A stretch of DNA of 54,184 nt from the NCBI GenBank assembly GCA_947625355.1, contig CANQOA010000011.1, positions 1 through 54,184 on the forward strand, in the 5' to 3' direction. Source of the stretch: an uncultured Oscillospiraceae bacterium (GTDB taxonomy: Bacteria > Bacillota > Clostridia > Oscillospirales > Oscillospiraceae). Positions within the stretch are counted from its first letter, which is position 1; the number at the start of each line of letters is the position of its first letter. The notes under the pieces are model-generated. The model was not told where the DNA came from and did not search any database. It was given only the letters and a program-made list of their open reading frames with translations. Shown one piece after another: positions 52,315 to 54,184 of this stretch. Both the position numbers and the translations under genes were made by a program.

Positions 52315-52320
52315 AAGTTT

Positions 52321-52410
52321 GACAATGAAACACGCATGAGTTGGCAACTGACGGTACGCGAGGCACGCGGGGGAGCCAATTTCATTGTTTATGCCGACCG
52401 TCTGGGCAGT
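52321..52410 (+). promoter_or_regulatory. ZTP/ZMP (pfl) riboswitch aptamer
   Basis: The outer stem is 52322-52330 with 52380-52388 (ACAATGAAA/TTTCATTGT). The inner stem is TTGGC 52341-52345 with GCCAA 52375-52379. Between them lies the conserved ACTGACGG and GGGGAGCC. The 3' subdomain ATGCCGACCGTCTGGGCAG (52391-52409) is the hallmark of this class. Known ZTP riboswitches bind the purine intermediate ZMP (AICAR) or ZTP, made when 10-formyl-tetrahydrofolate is short, and turn genes on. Position before purE fits perfectly. Confidence 0.94.
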
Positions 52411-52448
52411 TCTATTTGCGAGTGGATAGGGCTGTCCGTATTTTGTTT
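52404..52448 (+). terminator. Expression-platform terminator of the ZTP riboswitch
   Basis: GGGCAGTTCTAT (52404-52415) can pair over 12 bp, including G-U pairs, with ATAGGGCTGTCC (52426-52437); TATTTTGTTT follows. The left arm reuses the conserved CTGGGCAG of the aptamer, so ligand binding and termination exclude each other: bound means on. Confidence 0.85.
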
Positions 52449-52462
52449 AAGGGAGTGCGTCA

Positions 52463-52957
52463 ATGAAGAAAGTCGCCATTATCATGGGCAGCGACAGCGA
52501 CCTGCCCGTCGTGGAGAAGGCTGCCGCCAAGCTGGCGGAATTCGATGTGCCCATAGAGGTGCATGTGTTTTCCGCGCACCGCACGCCGGACCAGGCGCGG
52601 GATTTTGCCCGGAACGCCCGGGCGAACGGGTTCGGCGCGATCATCGCCGCCGCCGGCATGGCGGCCCATCTGGCCGGCGCCATCGCCGCCAATACCATCC
52701 TGCCTGTCGTTGGCATCCCTTTAAAGTCCAAAAGTTTAGACGGCGTTGACGCGCTGCTGTCCACGGTGCAGATGCCCTCCGGCATCCCGGTCGCCACCGT
52801 TGGGATAGACGGAGCTGTCAACGCCGCCCTGCTTTGCGTGCAGATGCTGGCCCTCTCGGACGAGGCGCTGGCGGACAAGCTCGCCGCCGCCCGCGCCGCC
52901 GGGACGGAAACTGTTTTGGCCAAAAACGCCGCGGTGGAAGCGCGATTCAACCACTGA
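52463..52957 (+). CDS. purE: N5-carboxyaminoimidazole ribonucleotide mutase
   Basis: 164 residues, class I PurE. It converts N5-CAIR to CAIR in purine synthesis. [10 protein letters not shown] carries the substrate-binding Ser-Asp and FSAHRTPD the catalytic His. [15 protein letters not shown] and [12 protein letters not shown] are further family blocks; the SVQMP-type segment here reads [16 protein letters not shown] 52463 lies 8 bases after AAGGGAG. It is controlled by the ZTP riboswitch upstream. Thirty-two bases separate it from purC. Confidence 0.97.
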   Translation: MKKVAIIMGSDSDLPVVEKAAAKLAEFDVPIEVHVFSAHRTPDQARDFARNARANGFGAIIAAAGMAAHLAGAIAANTILPVVGIPLKSKSLDGVDALLSTVQMPSGIPVATVGIDGAVNAALLCVQMLALSDEALADKLAAARAAGTETVLAKNAAVEARFNH

Positions 52958-52989
52958 AATCACACCATCTTTTTGGGAGGTATATTACC

Positions 52990-53697
52990 GTGCAGAAGAA
53001 AGAGCAGATCTATGAGGGCAAGGCCAAAAAGGTCTACGCCACCGACGACCCCGATCTGGTGATCGTCTCCTACAAGGACGACGCCACCGCCTTCAACGGC
53101 CTGAAAAAGGGTCAGATCGCCGGCAAGGGCGCCATCAACAACCGGGTGACCAACTACCTGATGGGCATCCTGGAGAAGGAGGGCGTGCCCACCCACTTCG
53201 TGCAGGAGCTGAACGACCGGGAGACTGTGGTGAAAAAGGTCTCCATCGTGCCCCTGGAGGTCATCATCCGCAATATCTCCGCCGGCAGCTTTGCCAAGCG
53301 CTACGGCGTGGAGGAGGGGATCGTGTTCGACGAGCCTACCTTCGAGACCTCCTATAAGAACGACGCGCTGGGCGACCCGCTGATCAACGACTACCACGCT
53401 TTGGCCCTCAAGCTGTGCACCAAGGAGGAGCTGGCCGCCATCAAGGCCATGGCCTTCAAGGTCAACGACGTGCTCAAGGCCTTCTTCAAGGCGGTGAACG
53501 TGGACCTGGTGGACTTCAAGCTGGAGTTCGGCAAGACCTCTGACGGCAAGCTGGTCCTGGCCGACGAGATCAGCCCCGACACCTGCCGGTTCTGGGACAG
53601 CACCACCCATGAGAAGCTGGACAAGGACCGCTTCCGCCGGGACCTGGGCGGGGTGGAGGACGCCTACGCCGAGATGATGAAGCGCATTTTGGGCTGA
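52990..53697 (+). CDS. purC: Phosphoribosylaminoimidazole-succinocarboxamide synthase
   Basis: 235 residues, the bacterial length. It joins CAIR and aspartate with ATP to give SAICAR, the step after Pur[17 protein letters not shown] opens the ATP-binding part. [19 protein letters not shown] and [16 protein letters not shown] are the conserved substrate-binding blocks. The start is GTG 52990, with GGGAGG 9 bases upstream. Ten bases separate it from purF. Confidence 0.97.
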   Translation: MQKKEQIYEGKAKKVYATDDPDLVIVSYKDDATAFNGLKKGQIAGKGAINNRVTNYLMGILEKEGVPTHFVQELNDRETVVKKVSIVPLEVIIRNISAGSFAKRYGVEEGIVFDEPTFETSYKNDALGDPLINDYHALALKLCTKEELAAIKAMAFKVNDVLKAFFKAVNVDLVDFKLEFGKTSDGKLVLADEISPDTCRFWDSTTHEKLDKDRFRRDLGGVEDAYAEMMKRILG

Positions 53698-53707
53698 AAG
53701 GAGTTTT

Positions 53708-54184
53708 ATGGGTAACCTTCACGAGGAATGCGGCGTGTTTGGCATCTTCGCGCCGGGACGTATGCCGTTGGCGTCTATGGCCTATTACGGGCTGTACGCC
53801 TTGCAGCACCGGGGCCAGGAGAGCTGCGGCATCGTCATCAACGACGACGGTCTGTTCAGCTTTTATAAAGACCTGGGCCTGGTCAGCGACGTATTCAGCC
53901 ACCGGGTGCTGCGCTCCCTGCCGGAGGGGAATATGGCCGTGGGCCATGTCCGTTACGGCACCACCGGCGGCAATGGCCGGGAAAACTGCCAGCCCATGGT
54001 GGTCAACCACATCAAGGGCCGTATGGCCCTGGCCCACAACGGCAACATCGTCAACTCCGGGGAGCTGCGCAAAGCCCTGGAGCTGCAGGGCTCCATCTTC
54101 CACTCCTCCAGCGACACGGAGGTCATCTCCTACGTCATCACCAAGGAGCGGCTCACCGCTCCCTCCATCGAGCAGGCGGTCAAC
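53708..54184 (+). CDS. purF: Amidophosphoribosyltransferase, 5' part (runs off the window)
   Basis: Only the first 159 codons are present and no stop is reached. MGNLHEECGVFGIF holds the N-terminal propeptide and the catalytic Cys8 of the class II glutamine amidotransferase domain, exposed after cleavage. LYALQHRGQESCGI, VGHVRYGTTG, LAHNGNIVN and SSSDTEVI are the usual glutaminase-domain blocks. The enzyme makes phosphoribosylamine from PRPP and glutamine, the first step of purine synthesis. ATG 53708 has AAAGGAG upstream. The PRPP-binding half lies beyond the window. Confidence 0.96.
   Translation, partial: MGNLHEECGVFGIFAPGRMPLASMAYYGLYALQHRGQESCGIVINDDGLFSFYKDLGLVSDVFSHRVLRSLPEGNMAVGHVRYGTTGGNGRENCQPMVVNHIKGRMALAHNGNIVNSGELRKALELQGSIFHSSSDTEVISYVITKERLTAPSIEQAVN

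Overview
The window is high-GC DNA coded almost entirely on the + strand, with operon-style overlaps (ATGA, GTGA) and strong Shine-Dalgarno sites. A Gram-positive style polysaccharide locus (CpsC/CpsD-like pair, EpsG-like polymerase), a PdaB-like sporulation deacetylase, a type 1B PyrD/PyrK pair and a ZTP riboswitch all suggest a high-GC gut clostridium of the Oscillospiraceae (Flavonifractor/Lawsonibacter-like). That placement is inference. I see no rRNA, tRNA, CRISPR array, insertion sequence or integrase.

Region 1 (about 77-30838) is one long exopolysaccharide/capsule locus. It opens with a protein of three Cys-rich repeats plus an AP2 DNA-binding domain. Next come an initiating phosphoglycosyl transferase and a complete four-enzyme set for GDP-D-glycero-D-manno-heptose (HddC, HddA, GmhB and GmhA-like) with a GalE-like epimerase. 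A BY-kinase-like ATPase fused to an extracytoplasmic domain, its polysaccharide co-polymerase, a metallophosphoesterase, three GT4 glycosyltransferases, an EpsG-like polymerase and a flippase follow. Scattered through the locus is what looks like a Dlt-like acyl-decoration system: AMP-forming ligase, two acyl carrier proteins, an FkbH-like HAD enzyme, an SGNH protein, an MBOAT acyltransferase and two acyltransferase-3 proteins. A 1922-residue von Willebrand A surface protein sits inside it.

Region 2 (30839-33955) is an M16C metallopeptidase gene. It has its own promoter overlapped by a perfect 17-bp inverted repeat, and ends at a clear intrinsic terminator.

Region 3 (33981-42576) is a pyrimidine operon, pyrC-carB-pyrK-pyrD-pyrF-pyrE-pyrB, between a near-consensus promoter and a terminator. 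PyrB carries a C-terminal four-Cys tail resembling the zinc domain of PyrI. carA is not here.

Region 4 (42577-51544) is a peptide ABC transporter operon: lipoprotein, two permeases, two ATPases and a DUF3899-like membrane protein. Both ATPases and the second permease carry large unusual insertions.

Region 5 (51545-54184) has a polysaccharide deacetylase truncated at its 3' end. It abuts the promoter and ZTP riboswitch of a purine operon purE-purC-purF, and purF runs off the window.
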